NCBI GenBank assembly: GCA_905132765.1
Contig: CAJHQP010000062.1
Coordinates: 288,038-352,037 of the forward strand
Length of the DNA stretch: 64,000 bases
Origin: Moricandia arvensis
Taxonomy: Eukaryota > Streptophyta > Magnoliopsida > Brassicales > Brassicaceae
Direction: 5' to 3'
The first letter of the stretch is position 1; the number at the start of each line of letters is the position of its first letter. This document shows, one piece after another, positions 10,590-22,268 of this stretch. Position numbers and translations under genes: made by a program. Under the pieces are notes generated by a model. The model saw nothing but the letters and a program-made list of their open reading frames with translations. It had not been told where the DNA came from and did not search any database.

Positions 10590-12402
10590 ATGTCAGATCT
10601 CAACAACCAACAGCCTCGTGACGACAACGTCTTCGACGAAAACGTTGAAAACACTCCAGTGACGAGCTCCACTGCGGTCAACGCCGACATAAACGCCGCA
10701 GTGTTCGAGTAGTTGAAGAAGATGTTCTTGACTTTTGAGAAGAAGTCAGCAAAACATGATAAGGTCATGACTTCCCTCGCTAAACCGGTTGAAACCCTTA
10801 CAGTGAGGAACATGGCTATTTTCTGCGTGGAACAACCCGAATCCGCGGAAGAAGACTCGACTTCACAACACCTTTGGACCGGTCCGCCAACGCGCAGGGC
10901 AAACCGTTTGGACAAAATCCTGACGAAGTGACCCCCGCACCAACACGAAAGAACCCGAAAGATCTTTCTCCTATTGAAGAAGATAAAGAAGGAGGGGAAG
11001 TTGAACGTGTCGACGTGGAATCTAGCAGTCAGTCCAAACCTACGGACGAAGACGCAGACATACGTCCGCGCCACACAAGGAGCCAAGCGATTCGGGACAA
11101 ATTCCAGCTCAACAACTCTATGAACAAAGAAAAAGAAGCTATCTTCTAGAAGGAACATGAGGAACTGGCCGATGAGAAAACTCGGAGCGCTCGCAACAAA
11201 CGTCGACAAAGCCGGAAATTGCTAGCAAGAGTTCCAAAATTCGCGATCTCCACGATGATCTCATGAAAACGCTGGCCGAGGTTAGGGAGGTGAAGTCCCA
11301 AATCCACCACGCTACTAGCACCACTCCGGAGATCGATCTGCTGCTCGAAGAGGCTCGTAAAACACCTTTCACTACTCGTATCACCCAAACTATGGTTTTG
11401 GATCATGGGAAGGTCAAAGTGATGCCATACGACAGAACTACTGATCCTAAGGGACACCTACATACTTTTCAGGCCGCAATGGGTAGAGCCAAGTTCAGAG
11501 AAAACGAGACAAACGCCGGCGAATGCCGCCTCTTCGTAGAAAACCTATGCGGAGCAGCGCTAAAATAGTTCTCTCACGTCAAGCGGAACTTTATCGAGAG
11601 GTTCCGCCAGCTCACCTCAGAATTCCTCAAGCAATACTCAATTTTCAAAGATCGAGAAACCTCCGACTTGGACCTTTGGAGCTAATCCCATTGAGAGGAC
11701 GAGACTCTCCGCGACTTCATAAAACGGTTCAAACCCGTCATGGCTAGATTCAGTGGGATAAGCGACAAAGTCGCAATAGATGCACTTCGAAAAATGCTCT
11801 GGTTCTAGTCGAAGTTCAGAAAGTGGATAACTTTGGAAAAGCCACGTACATTCCATGTTGCACTTTACAAAGCCACGACTTACATCATCATTGAAGAAGA
11901 GATGAAGGTCTTGTCCCAGAAATGGAAGCCAACTAAGAATTCTTCAAAGGAACTAGGGTCCGATCAGGAATTAAAGAAGAAAAACCCTCGCAATGACAAA
12001 AGAGTCCATCGCGGAGACGAAGAAACGCAGGGAGCGCATAGCTACGCTATTAACCCCGGATCAGAGTAAGGACAGACGACGGGTAACACGTGGACTCGAA
12101 ATCCGAATTACGATGAAAAGATCTTCTGCGACTTTCACCAAACCCGCGGACACTCGACCATTAACTGCAAAGTTCTTGGTGTGAGGTTAGCTGCAAAGCT
12201 GCTCTCCGGAGAACTCGCCGGAGTCTCCAGCGTGAAAGATCTCATCCGCGATTCGGATCGCCCCCCGAAAAACGACAGGACTCCTCAAACGGAGAACCCT
12301 TCCCAAAGGAACCAATCGGGAGAAAAGAGCGAAAGAAAGCAGGACGAGAAGGGCAACGACAGCAACCGTCGTACGGTAAACATGATCATCGGCGGATCGT
12401 AA
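10590..12402 (+). pseudogene. Tat-lineage gag
   Basis: The ATG at 10590 (MSDLNNQQPRDDN) opens a gag-like reading with an early stop at 10710. A coiled, charged segment follows to about 11350. Then comes the capsid-like region 11380-11860 (TQTMVLDHGKVKVMPYDRTT, DPKGHLHTFQAAMGRA, VENLCGAALK) with stops at about 11566 and 11680. The C-terminal zinc-knuckle-like motif is FCDFHQTRGHSTINC at about 12125-12170 (C-x2-H-x4-H-x4-C). It is followed by LAAKLLSGELAGVSSVKDL and a basic tail ending near 12402 (VNMIIGGS). These are standard Tat gag features. At least four stops and several frame changes mean it is dead. A long minus-strand ORF over 10583-11209 is a shadow. Confidence 0.8.
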
Positions 12403-12479
12403 TATTCCAGTGATACCGTCTCGGTCATCAAGCTTATCAGCAGAAGGCCGAGACAAGCGCAAATTCGCCAATCTGGCCC

Positions 12480-13166
12480 ATGACCAATGACACTCCGAAA
12501 GGAGAGATCACTTTCGATGAAGAAGAGGCCGGAGGGATTAATCAGCCACATTGCGATCCACTCGTAATTTTTCTTGTGATAAGAGATCTCGAGGTAGCTA
12601 GGGTTCTCGTCGACACGGGAAGCACGGTCAACGTCATCTCTCGCGACACTCTCAAAAGGATGAACATTGAGTTAAGCAAAGTTGTACCATCACCTAAGAC
12701 GCTAACCGGTTTCTCTAGTACGACGTCAATGACCCTCGGGTCAATCAAATTACCCGTTGCGGCAAAAAAAGTCACCAAGATCGTCGATTTTAGCGGTCGT
12801 CGACCACCAGACCATCTAAGACGTCATCATGGGCACACCTTGGATTAACGCCATGAAGGCAGTCCCATTGATTTATCACTTAGGAATTAAGTGCCCAACT
12901 CATAATGGGATTGCCGTGAATTGGGGCTGCCAGAAGCAGTCGAGACGCTGCTTCCTGGCCGAGCACAAGCTAAGACAAATACAAACATCGCGATGGCAAA
13001 GACCAAACGCTCGAAGATATCCCAGGCATCAGCCAAAAATACTTCAGACAAATACGACTCAGAACCGTCGGCTCAAGAAACGGCCAGTGAACAACCAGTT
13101 CCAGTGCCCGACGTGTCAAGCCCACCGAAGAAGAAGTCCAACAGAAGACGTCGACCCAGCAACTGA
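12480..13166 (+). pseudogene. Tat-lineage aspartic protease and C-terminal tail
   Basis: The frame opening at 12480 contains VARVLVDTGSTVNVI at about 12590-12640, the DTGS form of the retroviral-type aspartic protease active site, with a following TLGSIKLPV flap-side segment. A frameshift near 12800 moves the reading to MGTPWINAMKAVP and IKCPTHNGIAVNWGCQKQS (12829-12980), the usual Tat protease end. The last frame (12921-13166) ends in a basic tail, KKKSNRRRRPSN, and stops. No RT follows, so gag-protease is all the sense coding this element has. Confidence 0.75.
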
Positions 13167-14472
13167 CGCAGTCGACAAAAACAAAACGGCCGAGTAAACA
13201 GACTCGCCCGAGTTCAGCTATCCCCCTCTCTAAAAAGGGGGGGGGGAGTGGGTACATATACGAATACTCGTATATTCTGACATTCAGAAATAATTTTTTT
13301 ATGTTGTACTCAAAATTTTTAAAATCTTCTCGGCAATGAAGACTTCTTTATAATTTCGCAAATTTTCTATCATTCCACAAAGAAACGTTATGTTATACAC
13401 GAGGAAAACGATTATAGCACCATCCCAAAACGAAACTCATGAATAATCGTTTTGCATAAAAACTGATCAACTCCACATTATCTTATCTCGGTCGAATCAT
13501 CAATTTTGATTCCCGACTGAAGCACGAGACCCTGGTTCCATATGGCCAAAGCCTTACTTACATAAAGTAGGTTTTCGAAAATAGGCAAGAGATCGCCTGA
13601 ATTTTCGAGAACACACCACCAGTCCATTCACAACTATAAAACGCTCGGCAATTGGCCCCGCAGAGTACTTAAGCTGTCTTAAACGAACACACCTGGTCCG
13701 TCCTAAGGACAGATCCTCTCACTTTTGGGAGACTTAAAGATTGTCCCTGAAGAGAAGCTCGACTCCGATCAGACAAGTCGTATAAGCCGATAACCTATCT
13801 CACACTTTAAATCGGAACAGAGTCAGGTTAAAATCAAAACATGCAAAACGAAAGCCGATTAGTCATCGCAAAGCCTTAAACCGAAAGTAAACCTAGGTCT
13901 TGCCCTAAACCCATCACACTGGTCTCTAACGTCCCAAGGCATGATATAAAAAAGATAAGAGATCCTAAAAGCATGTCTCTTCATCTGTATCTGAACGTTC
14001 TCAAAACTTCAAAAATTCCTCGAACATCTCGGACGAACAACGAATAGGATGATCCGCAAAAAGGGAGGAAGTCGAGATGACAACTCTAGTTTTCTTTCTA
14101 AACTAAACGAATTCCAAACATCTTTTTAAAACACCCACTTATCATAAAAAGCACGGTTTGAATGAAAGCTAATAAAAGGTAGGGATTAAGGCCACACTCG
14201 GCCAGTCCCGCTACATACGACCATAGTCGGCCGACGACGAACAAAACGAAAACATACTATAATACAAGAGAACGCCTTCCCAAATGAGTCGTGACCTTGC
14301 AATCACTCGTCAAAACCCAAGAAACCGGTCATCGATCTACCGATCGAATAGTCATTGACGTCCACATGAGCTGTCGTCTGGTTCACCTCACCCATCTCAT
14401 CATCACCCCCGCCTCAGCCTCCACCGTATCGGGAGAAACAGGAATCGGGTCTCACTGTTCCAAAATCCTCTC
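13167..14472. other. Non-coding spacer of the Tat element, with a G10 purine tract
   Basis: No ORF is supported. At 13231-13250 lies a run of A5 then G10 (AAAAAGGGGGGGGGGAG), a good polypurine tract by composition but far from the LTR. The rest is AT-rich spacer where an autonomous Tat element would have pol. Confidence 0.5.
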
Positions 14473-16072
14473 CTAGATCTGAGGAATCGCAAAGTCCCTA
14501 TCCCTCTCGTTCATGCGCCCAGTCTGCCTCGTATATTCAGCACTAAATGAATAATTAGGGGCTTGCGTGAGGTATAGTCCGCCAACAGCGCCGCGACACT
14601 CGCGATAATCCCCGAAGTCCTTATAACCCTTCGTAAGTTCCTCGAATTCATACAAGAACTTTTCGCGACTGGTCTTCATGACTTCAGCCATTTCTCTCTT
14701 CCCTCGTCTATAAGCGCGATAAACCTCCATCGCGACGGACTCCCTCTCACGACGACGAGAACTTTCCAACTCATCTCTCGGACGACCAATCTTTTTGTTA
14801 GCTGATTCAGCCCTGAACTGATCCATGTGTGCCTCCTGGCAGCTCGCATCAAGTACTCAGTTCATCATAAGGAGACCATGCAAAGTATCTCAAAGTCAAG
14901 AAAAATACCGCTAAAAAAATTACCCCTTTGACCATCCTCGACGTTGGGTAAACTCTTGGGTCTCTTTAGACCCACCTATGTCCGGAGGAAAGTCAAAACC
15001 AAGCAGCTCATCAAGATCGTCCCATTCACCACTACTCCCGCCTACTTGACTATTTAGGTAGTCTCTAAGTATGTTGTCGGGGGAGCACTGCTCGTCAGCC
15101 GCTTCATCCTCGACAACGACGTGTTTGTCCTTGCGAGTCTTCGATGTTTCCTCTCACGTGCAAACCTCACATGGAACGAATCCATCCATGGTCGACTCTG
15201 ACCCTTCCTATACCGGCAGATCTGGCTGATACCGAGTACGGTGGAGAGCAACAGCACGACGAACCTTTTTCGGGTTAAACGTTGCTCAAAAACACAAGCG
15301 ACCACGAAGAAAGTCTCGGATGGTATTCCGACCCTCTGGACTCGGAGGGAAAATATTAATCTCTAAATAAATAAATAAGTATTTCAAAGATCAAACTTCA
15401 CCAAAACCAAAATAAAAAAAAGGGCGACGCTTGGTCAAGGATACCTTTCCGGCCCCATTTAGTCCTAAAGATGGAGATTACATTGGCTTCTACAGAAGCA
15501 TCATTAACACAGACGAAAAAGAAGTGCTCCCACCAGTTATGGTAGTTCGACACAAACTCTTTTATGATCGTCATCCCCAGCTGAGGCCTCAACTAAACTA
15601 TGGACGACTTACCGAACGGTTTAAGCATAGCGTCAAGATGATTGGCATCGAGGGCCATACCTAATTTGTAACCCAACACAAGTATCCCGACAATATGCTG
15701 AAAACCACATTGGTTTATCTGACCAATCGATATCTTGAAATGGTTGAGAAGTCGCGCCATGATTTTAGGAATGGGAAACAACAATTGGCACTGCATCAGG
15801 TATGCCTCATAGCATGTGAAGTGACCCTCGAGCAGAGACTAAGCGACCTCTCCAACCTCCGGAAGACGAAAATCGACTAACTCAGGAACTCGGCAATGGC
15901 TCCGGATGGGAGCAAGCCCATTCAGACAGCTCCTGCTGGGACAACCCTGCACGGGGTTGGCATGAAACGGAGGCAGGGCCCACGTACCAGGTCTCGGAGG
16001 TTTCACTTCTCCCCTGGCCGCCCAGTATGCCTCGGCTTCCTCAGGATCAACCGAGTTAGCCGAGAATTCCAC
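14473..16072 (-). pseudogene. Tat antisense ORF(s), coiled-coil and transposon-protein-like
   Basis: Reading leftwards on the minus strand: 16072-15839 (DPEEAEAYWAARGEVKPPRP), 15796-15593 (LLFPIPKIMARLLNHFKI, SIGQINQCGFQHIVGILVLG), a piece near 15592-15440 (VSNYHNWWEHFFFVCVND), an acidic stretch near 15060-14960 (GEWDDLDELLGFDFPP), and 14826-14473 with a charged helical segment (DELESSRRRERESVAMEVYR, REMAEVMKTSREKFLYEFEE). This layout (globular N part, then coiled coil), antisense to gag and next to the 3' LTR, is the arrangement of antisense ORFs reported in Tat-lineage elements. The function is unknown. It is broken by several stops and frame changes. Confidence 0.6.
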
Positions 16073-16354
16073 CTTTCGCCCAGCATCGTTGTGTTGCGAG
16101 CTGGAACCCTCAGGGACATAACAGTCGTGACGAGACTTTGAGGAAACCTTTCATCTCGAAGACATAACTTTCTTTTTACCATCCATAAATTTTTTTTTGT
16201 GAAAATATGCAAGTGAAGAATTTGAAAACCCACTCCACATACTTATAGAAGAAAGGATTCACTATTTCACCTCCAGGCTTTTGGACGTCGGATTCCGCCT
16301 AATTTATCCAATATGCCTGAAAAACGCTCGCAAGATCATCACAGTTCTGACGAG

Positions 16355-16368
16355 CTTGAGGGGCTAAC
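16355..16368 (+). other. Polypurine tract of the Tat element
   Basis: CTTGAGGGGCTAAC lies directly before the 3' LTR start TGTTGAGGTC at 16369. Purine-rich GAGGGG followed by a few bases is usual for this lineage. Confidence 0.6.
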
Positions 16369-17327
16369 TGTTGAGGTCAAAATCGGTTACGACATAATCA
16401 ACGTTAAGAACCTACCGGGAAATACGTCCTTTTTGAAAATCAGATAATATCTCAAAAAAAAAGAACGAGAAAAATCAAAGTCGATTCTCTGCTGACCACA
16501 AAGGAATGGTCTGCATAAGTGAGCCATCAAGAAATGTTTGTCTTAAGACCTCGGGTCAACGTATCCCCGAACGTCAACACGACGAAACGACTAAAAGACT
16601 CGATCATCCAACTCCCCGAGCGGAGAAGTTGGCCGAGCAAGATGTCCAACTCGTCGAAGAGATAAATTGAACCATAAAAACCGACCAACTCGCCCATTCG
16701 GCCAGTTTGACCAATCCAACTCGCCGAAAGGGCGAGTTGGACAGCATGGGCCGACCAACTCGCATGTTCGGCGAGTTGGACAGTGTGGGCCGACCAACTC
16801 GCCCATTCGGCGAGCTGGACAGTGTGGGCCGACCAACTCGCCCGTTTGGCGAGTTGAACCAACTCGCTTGTTCGGCGAGTTGAACCAACACTCCTGTTCG
16901 GCGATTTGGACAGCATGGGCCGACCAACTCGCTCGTTCTGCGATTTGAACAGCGTGGGCCGACCAACACGCCCGTTTGGCGAGTATGACTACCCCAACTC
17001 GTCAAACGGGCGAGTTGGGTCAAATAAGACAACCAACTCACCCATTCGGCGAGTTGGACAAGCCAAACGGGCGAGTTGGAGAAGCCCAACTCGCCAAACG
17101 GGCGAGGTTGGTCGAACAAGACAACCAACTCGCCCGAATGGCAAGTTGGTCAAGCCCAACTCACCAAACGGGCGAGTTGGATCGAACAAGATAAACCAAC
17201 TCACCCGTTCGGCGAGTTGGACAAGCCCAACTTGCCAAATGGGCGAGTTAGGTAGCACAAGCAATCCAACTCGCCCGTTCGGCGAGTTGGATCGAACAAT
17301 TTATTTTCACCTCATCCTCGTAACTCC
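16369..17327 (+). mobile_element. 3' LTR of the Tat element, first part
   Basis: It matches 8881 onwards (TGTTG.GGTCAAAAT, CGTCCTTT.TGAAAA, GAGCCATCAAGAAA.GTTTG). It is broken at 17327 by the CRM-like insertion in CTCGTAACTCC; the 5' LTR reads straight through there (CTCGTAACTCCTTCTTTCG, 9793-9811). It contains the second palindrome array. Confidence 0.9.
16608..17290. repeat. Tandem palindrome array in the 3' LTR, CCAACTCGCC type
   Basis: About eighteen units of the same 25-bp palindrome as at 9119-9770, with the same spacers (ACAGCATGGGCCGA, ACAGTGTGGGCCGA). Unit number and order differ between the two LTRs, so the array has expanded or contracted since they were made as identical copies. 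Confidence 0.9.
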
Positions 17328-18183
17328 TGGTACGTCCATGATAAGACTATGGCTTGGATCTCTTAGATGGTATGGTTGGCGGTTGACCTAAGAGGCTACT
17401 TGCACTCGTTGGTCGATGGATCTTCTCGTCAGAGTTATGAAAGGACTCCAAACATGCTTTCTACTCTCTAGACGCAGGATAAACCTTGGTAAAGTCTGAG
17501 ATGGATCACGATAGATCACTCTATCCTATGCGAAGGATCAATGTTCTTAGGCTGAGTAGAGAAAGCACTGGAACGAGACAACCAATTGCTTAATGTTTGT
17601 TTTATAAAAGTTCTACCTAAAGCCATAAGCGGCTAGAAGCTTTTAAAGAGAATTCGACAAGCATATCCTAAAGTATATTCCTAAACTAAAATCCCACGCC
17701 TCCTCTAGACAGATTTGGCCTAATCCTACATGAAATTGGTTTTAAATCCTAATCCTACCCGAAGTTGGTTTTATTCAATTACAAAACGAAAATACATTAA
17801 ACCAACACACTGGTTTATCTTCTCTCTCGTCCTCTTCTCTCTTCTTCACAAAATTGGCTAAGTGTTGAATGGTCTCCTGATGGTCTTTGACTCTATCTCT
17901 GGTTTTTGGCCCAGTCCAAAAGCTAATGGGTTTCTGTTGTTGATCGTTTGGCCCCTTTCTGGTCGATTGGGCCCTAACTGGTCCATCTTCTTGTCCAGTC
18001 CGTTCCAAAATGTAAGATCCTTGTTCTCCTTGCTCTCCAGGCCCAGATGAATCAAGAAAATGATCGCCATAGCTCCATTTGAGATCAAACTCATTGATGG
18101 CCTCCTCTGGTCCATCCGGATCAGTTTCACCTTCTGAGCTCTCCTCAATCTCCTCAGTCGGTTGCTGATCCATGGTCGCATCA
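17328..18183 (-). mobile_element. 3' LTR of the CRM-like element (856 bp)
   Basis: The start is set by the target duplication. The end is set by comparison with 22285-23136 and by the purine tract that follows. The C-terminal coding tail of pol (to 17775) lies inside it. Confidence 0.9.
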
Positions 18184-18254
18184 TCCCCTCCTCCTTTAAA
18201 AGGATTTGACCTCAAATCCAGTTCATCAGCAACAAAAGGGATCAAGTCAGACAC
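17775..18254 (-). pseudogene. CRM-like integrase C-terminal tail, crossing into the 3' LTR
   Basis: The 159-residue frame starts MSDLIPFVADELDLRSNPF, the end of the integrase chromodomain-side region. It runs through an acidic stretch (EEIEESSEGETDPDGPEEA) and ends with SFWTGPKTRDRVKDHQETIQ, a GP.TR.R.K type tail followed by a short helix. The first 24 or so codons lie before the LTR and the rest is inside it, so the polypurine tract is itself coding. It is separated from the upstream integrase frame by a frameshift near 18250, so the copy is broken. Confidence 0.7.
18184..18203 (-). other. Polypurine tract of the CRM-like element
   Basis: On the minus strand CCTTTTAAAGGAGGAGGGGA lies directly before the LTR start TGATGCGACC. 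Confidence 0.8.
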
Positions 18255-19447
18255 ATTGAAAGTATACTAATAGAATACTTACCTTCGAGATTAAGTTGGT
18301 AAGCATTGTTTTTGATTCTTTTCAACACTTTGAAGGGACCATCCAGGCGTGGCATCAACTTAGATTTCCTCTCAGCAGGAAACCTATCCTTTCTCAAATG
18401 AATCCATACGAGATCACATGGTTCAATAACCAACTCCTTTTTGCCTTTGTTCTTTTTCCTTGCATACACCTTGGTTTGTGCCTCAATGTTCTTCTTAACC
18501 TGCTCATGCAAAGACCTAAAAAAATTGGCCTTTTGATTGCCATCAAGGTTAGCTTGTTCTTTCAAGGCAAAGCAAACAAGTCTAATGGAGACAATGGATT
18601 GAATCCATACACAAACTGAAATGGGGTGAGTTTAGTCGCTGAATGCATCGACCTGTTGTATGCTAACTCTACATAGGGTAAACAATCTTCCCAAGTTTTA
18701 ATGTTCCTACTGATGATAGCACGCAGCAAAGTAGACAAAGTCCTATTGACTGTTTCAGTTTGTCCATCAGTCTGATGGTGACATGTTGTAGAGAAAAGCA
18801 ATCTAGTCCCTAGCTTACCCCCACAAGGTTTTCTAGAAGTGACTTAGGAATTTTGAGTCCCCATCTGACACAATTATCCTAAGCATTCCATGCAATCTAA
18901 CAACTTCCCTAAAGAATAGTTCAGCTACCATAATATCATCATCAGTTTTGTGGCAATGAATGAAATGTGCCATCTTAGAGAATCTATCCACAACTACAAA
19001 GATGATGTGTTTACCTTTCCTTGTCCGAGGCAAGCCTAACACAAATTCCATAGAGATATCAACCCATGGTTGATCAGGGATAGGGAGAGGAGTATACAAA
19101 TATGTTGGTTGGACCTTGGATTTGGTCTGCTTGCACACAACACACTTGGAACATACCTTTTCCACATCTCTCTTCATACCCGGCCAGTAGAAGTGTTCCT
19201 GCAAGGTGGTTAGTGTCTTGGCAATACCAAAATGGCCCATCAATCCTCCTCCATGAGCCTTCCTTAGATACAATTCCCTCAGAGTACCACAAGGAATACA
19301 TAACTGATTATCATAGAAAAGAAAACCTTTAAATTGATAATACTTGCCATTGGAGTGTTTTTCAGTATCCTTAAAGGCCTCTTGAAATTCAGGATCGTCC
19401 ACATAACAAGACTTAAGGTGCTCAAATCCCAAAAGTTTTGTTTCCAT
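18242..19447 (-). pseudogene. CRM-like integrase
   Basis: Reading leftwards from 19447: an N-terminal zinc-finger region (LYLRKAHGGGLMGHFGIAKT, CSKCVVCKQTKSKVQP), then the catalytic core (PWVDISMEFVLGLPRTRKG, VDRFSKMAHFIHC, IIVSDGDSKFLSHF). After a frameshift near 18833 comes CHHQTDGQTETVNRTL with the catalytic-type Glu, then at 18565-18242 the GPF-type C-terminal domain (DLVWIHLRKDRFPAERKSKL, LDGPFKVLKRIKNNAYQLN). The first acidic position, usually Asp in SMDF, reads Glu here (SMEF). At least three frame breaks inactivate it. Confidence 0.85.
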
Positions 19448-19452
19448 AAAAG

Positions 19453-20814
19453 TTAAGAGAGTGTACCTTTTGAGAGTGCATCAGCAACCATATTCTCCTT
19501 ACCTTGTTTGTAGTGGATGACATAGGGAAAGGTTTCAATGAATTCCACCCACCTAGCATGCCTTCTGTCCAGCTTCTGTTTCCCTTTGAGATGCTTAAGA
19601 GATTCATGATCTGTATGGATCACAAACTCTTTAGGCCAAAGGTAATGTTGCCACATTTGAAGTGCCCGCACCAGTGCATACAATTCCTTGTCATAAGTAG
19701 GGTGGTTCAACGTAGCACCTCCAAGCTTCTCGCTGAAATAAGCTATGGGTCTCTTCTCTTGCATTAACACAGCTCCTATGCCTATTCCAGATGAATCACA
19801 CTCTATCTCAAATGTTTTAAGAAAATCAGGCAACACAAGTAAAGGAGCATTAGTCAATCTATCTTTTAGAAGCTGAAAGGCTTCTTCTTGGGTGTGACCC
19901 CAAGTGAATCCCACACTCTTCTTAATCACTTCAGTGAGTGGGACAGCAATGGTGCTAAATTCTCTTACAAGCCGTCTGTAGAAACCAGCAAGTCCATGAA
20001 AGCTCCAGACCTCTCCAATAGACTTATGTGTAAGCCATTCCCTTATAGCCCTTACCTTCTCCTCGTCCACCTTTAAGCCCTGAGAAGTCACAACAAAACC
20101 TAAAAGGACAAGGTTATATGTTCCAAATGAGCATTTCTTGTAACTAGCAAACAAAGTTTCCTTTCTAAGCACATCCAAGACTAGTTTCAAATGCCCTATG
20201 TGCTCGGCCATGGTCTTACTATAAACAAGAATGTCATCAAAGTAGAAAAACACACACTGTTGATCCTCGTGAACCTCTTGAGGAGTTAAAGGCACCAGGG
20301 TGATTTGCTTTCCTCCATGGGTGAAGGAATGTCTGTTGGTGAAGCCATCATGAAGTGCTCTCTTGTCATACTGCCAAGGACGCCCCAGCAAGATGTGACT
20401 GGAATCCATGGGCAGTACATGACATGTGACTTCATCTCTGTACCGTCCAATAGATATTGGCACCTTCACTTGTTTGGTCACTTTCAGCTCGCCAATATCA
20501 TTCAGCCATTGTAGGAGATATGGCCGAGGATGTTTCTGGATTGTGAGGCCAAGCTTGTTGACTAAAGTTTCACATGCAGCATTAGTACAATTTCCTCCAT
20601 CAATGATCAGACTACATACTTTATCTTGTACCAAACACCTTGTATTAAACAAGTTCTCTCGTTGTTCTGTCTCCCTAGCCTTTGACTGAACGTTCAATGC
20701 TCTCCTAATGACTTGCATCTCCCCTTTGACAGGGTAATCCATGTCTTCTTCCGCCGAGTCCTGATCAGAGTTCTCAACCTCAGAGATGATATTACCGTTG
20801 GCTAAGACTGTCAT
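19453..20814 (-). pseudogene. CRM-like protease-RT(partial)-RNase H, in-frame internal deletion
   Basis: This 453-residue open frame is the longest in the window. It starts in the region after the zinc knuckle and contains the protease site LIIDGGNCTNAACETLV (residues about 70-85) and LLGRPWQYDKRALHDGF. Immediately after VPLTPQEVHEDQ the sequence jumps to FFYFDDILVYSKTMAEHIG, the YFDD region of reverse transcriptase. The fingers and first half of the palm, with the first catalytic Asp, are absent. RT thumb (LAGFYRRLVREFSTIAVPLT), RNase H (IECDSSGIGIGAVLMQ, HTDHESLKHLKGKQKLD) and NMVADALS follow intact. The deletion kept the frame. It cannot encode a working RT. Confidence 0.85.
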
Positions 20815-21888
20815 GACCTTCTTACTTGTGCAGTCACTTGCATAGTGTCCAAACCCCTAACACTCAAAGCATTTGATGTTTCTGGCCCTAGATGGTGTTG
20901 GTGTTCATTTGCCCTTATCATCACGAGTTGATGTTGATCCGCTCCCCTTCTTTGGTCGATCAGACAACTTTTCATCCTTAGAGTAAGGTGATCTGGAGGC
21001 AGACCCGAAAGGATTGCGAGTGTTACCTCTCCTTTTGTTCTGTTGTTCAATGAGAATGGCTTTATGGACCATCTCTTCAAGAGTGGCATACTCTTGCATC
21101 TCCAGTCTGTCTTGAATCTCCCGGTTTAATCCATCTTGGAATCTAGCCATTGTAGCTTTAAGGTCTTCTTCGACCTTAGCTTTGATCATAAGGGTCTCCA
21201 TCTCCTGATGATATTCCTCCACACTCTTGGTTCCTTGAGTAAGTTTCCTGAGCTTCTTGTGAAGGTCTCGACCGTAATGACTAGTTACAAACCTTGCCCT
21301 TATGATCTCTTTCATCTCATGCCAAGAGGATTTCTGTTGATCTCCTTGACGCCTCCTAATGTTGGATACATTCTTCCACCAGTTGATAGCATACCCCTCA
21401 AACCCAATAGCAGCTAGTTTGACCTTCCTTTCATCAGTGAACCTTTGACACTTGAAAACAGATTCAATCTTCTGTTCCCATTCAAGGTAGGCATCCGGGT
21501 CGGTTTTTCCTTGGAAAGGTGGAATCCTCAGCTTCAGGCTGCCAAGGTTGTCTTCATGTTGAGGACGTCTTTTGTTGAAACTTTGAGGATGTTCATCTTC
21601 CTCATCTTCAGCCAATTCCTCTGGGTCATCCCTTGCTCTAACTGGTGCTACTCGCCTAGGCCGTAACGGCTGTCTAGCCACTACTTCTCCAGCTTCCCCT
21701 GCTACATCAGCTACACCTGCATTTAAACCATTGTTAGGGGGTATAACTTGAGCATAGATTTGCTCAGCATGGCCTCTCAGTTGGCGTGTAATGTCTACAA
21801 GCATTGCTTGAAATTGCAATTGGTCCAAGGTAATGCGCTGGACGGGTGGATCGGCCGCATCCTCTTCTTCTCCCCTTTCTTCAGCCAT
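20815..21888 (-). pseudogene. CRM-like gag
   Basis: The ATG at 21888 opens MAEERGEEEDAADPPVQRIT, as expected just inside the LTR leader. The gag domain lies at residues about 115-240 (DPDAYLEWEQKIESVFKCQR, AIGFEGYAINWWKNV, HKKLRKLTQGTKSVEEYHQE, MARFQDGLNREIQDRLEMQE). After a stop at 20905 the reading continues into the zinc knuckle, CFEC then a TAG stop then GFGHYASDC near 20860. A C-to-T change (CAG to TAG) would explain that stop. The 327-residue gag frame is otherwise intact. It is near-typical in length for the family. Confidence 0.85.
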
Positions 21889-22268
21889 GGTTTCATGTTA
21901 CAAGCTAGATCGACAGGTTAGTAATAAACAAACCCTCTCTCACTCAGTGTTTAGCTTGTTCCCGTAACCTTTGCTTTCTCAAGAGTTCAGAATATATCAA
22001 AGCTCAATCATCTGAGATCTAGAGCTACAACCTAAAGTGATTAGAGAGATAGAGAAGAGTTCTCTGCGTCAGGTGGCTTTACCAACTCTAAGCTGGATTT
22101 CTCCTCAGCTTTCTTTCTTTTTTTTTATTTGAATCGATTGATCTCTTTTTTTTTGTTTTTTTTTTGTTATCAAGAGTGGCTCAGCTGACTTACAATAGAT
22201 AGAAAGAAAAGAATTTGATGGTGTATAGATGAATGATATGAGAAGAAAAGCAAACCCTAACCTCCAAT
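21889..22268 (-). other. Leader of the CRM-like element
   Basis: Non-coding DNA between the primer-binding site and the gag start. It holds T-rich runs (22106-22172) and no ORF. Confidence 0.6.

Noticed and set aside
10583..11209. 208-residue minus-strand ORF
   Set aside because: Shadow of the Tat gag on the plus strand.
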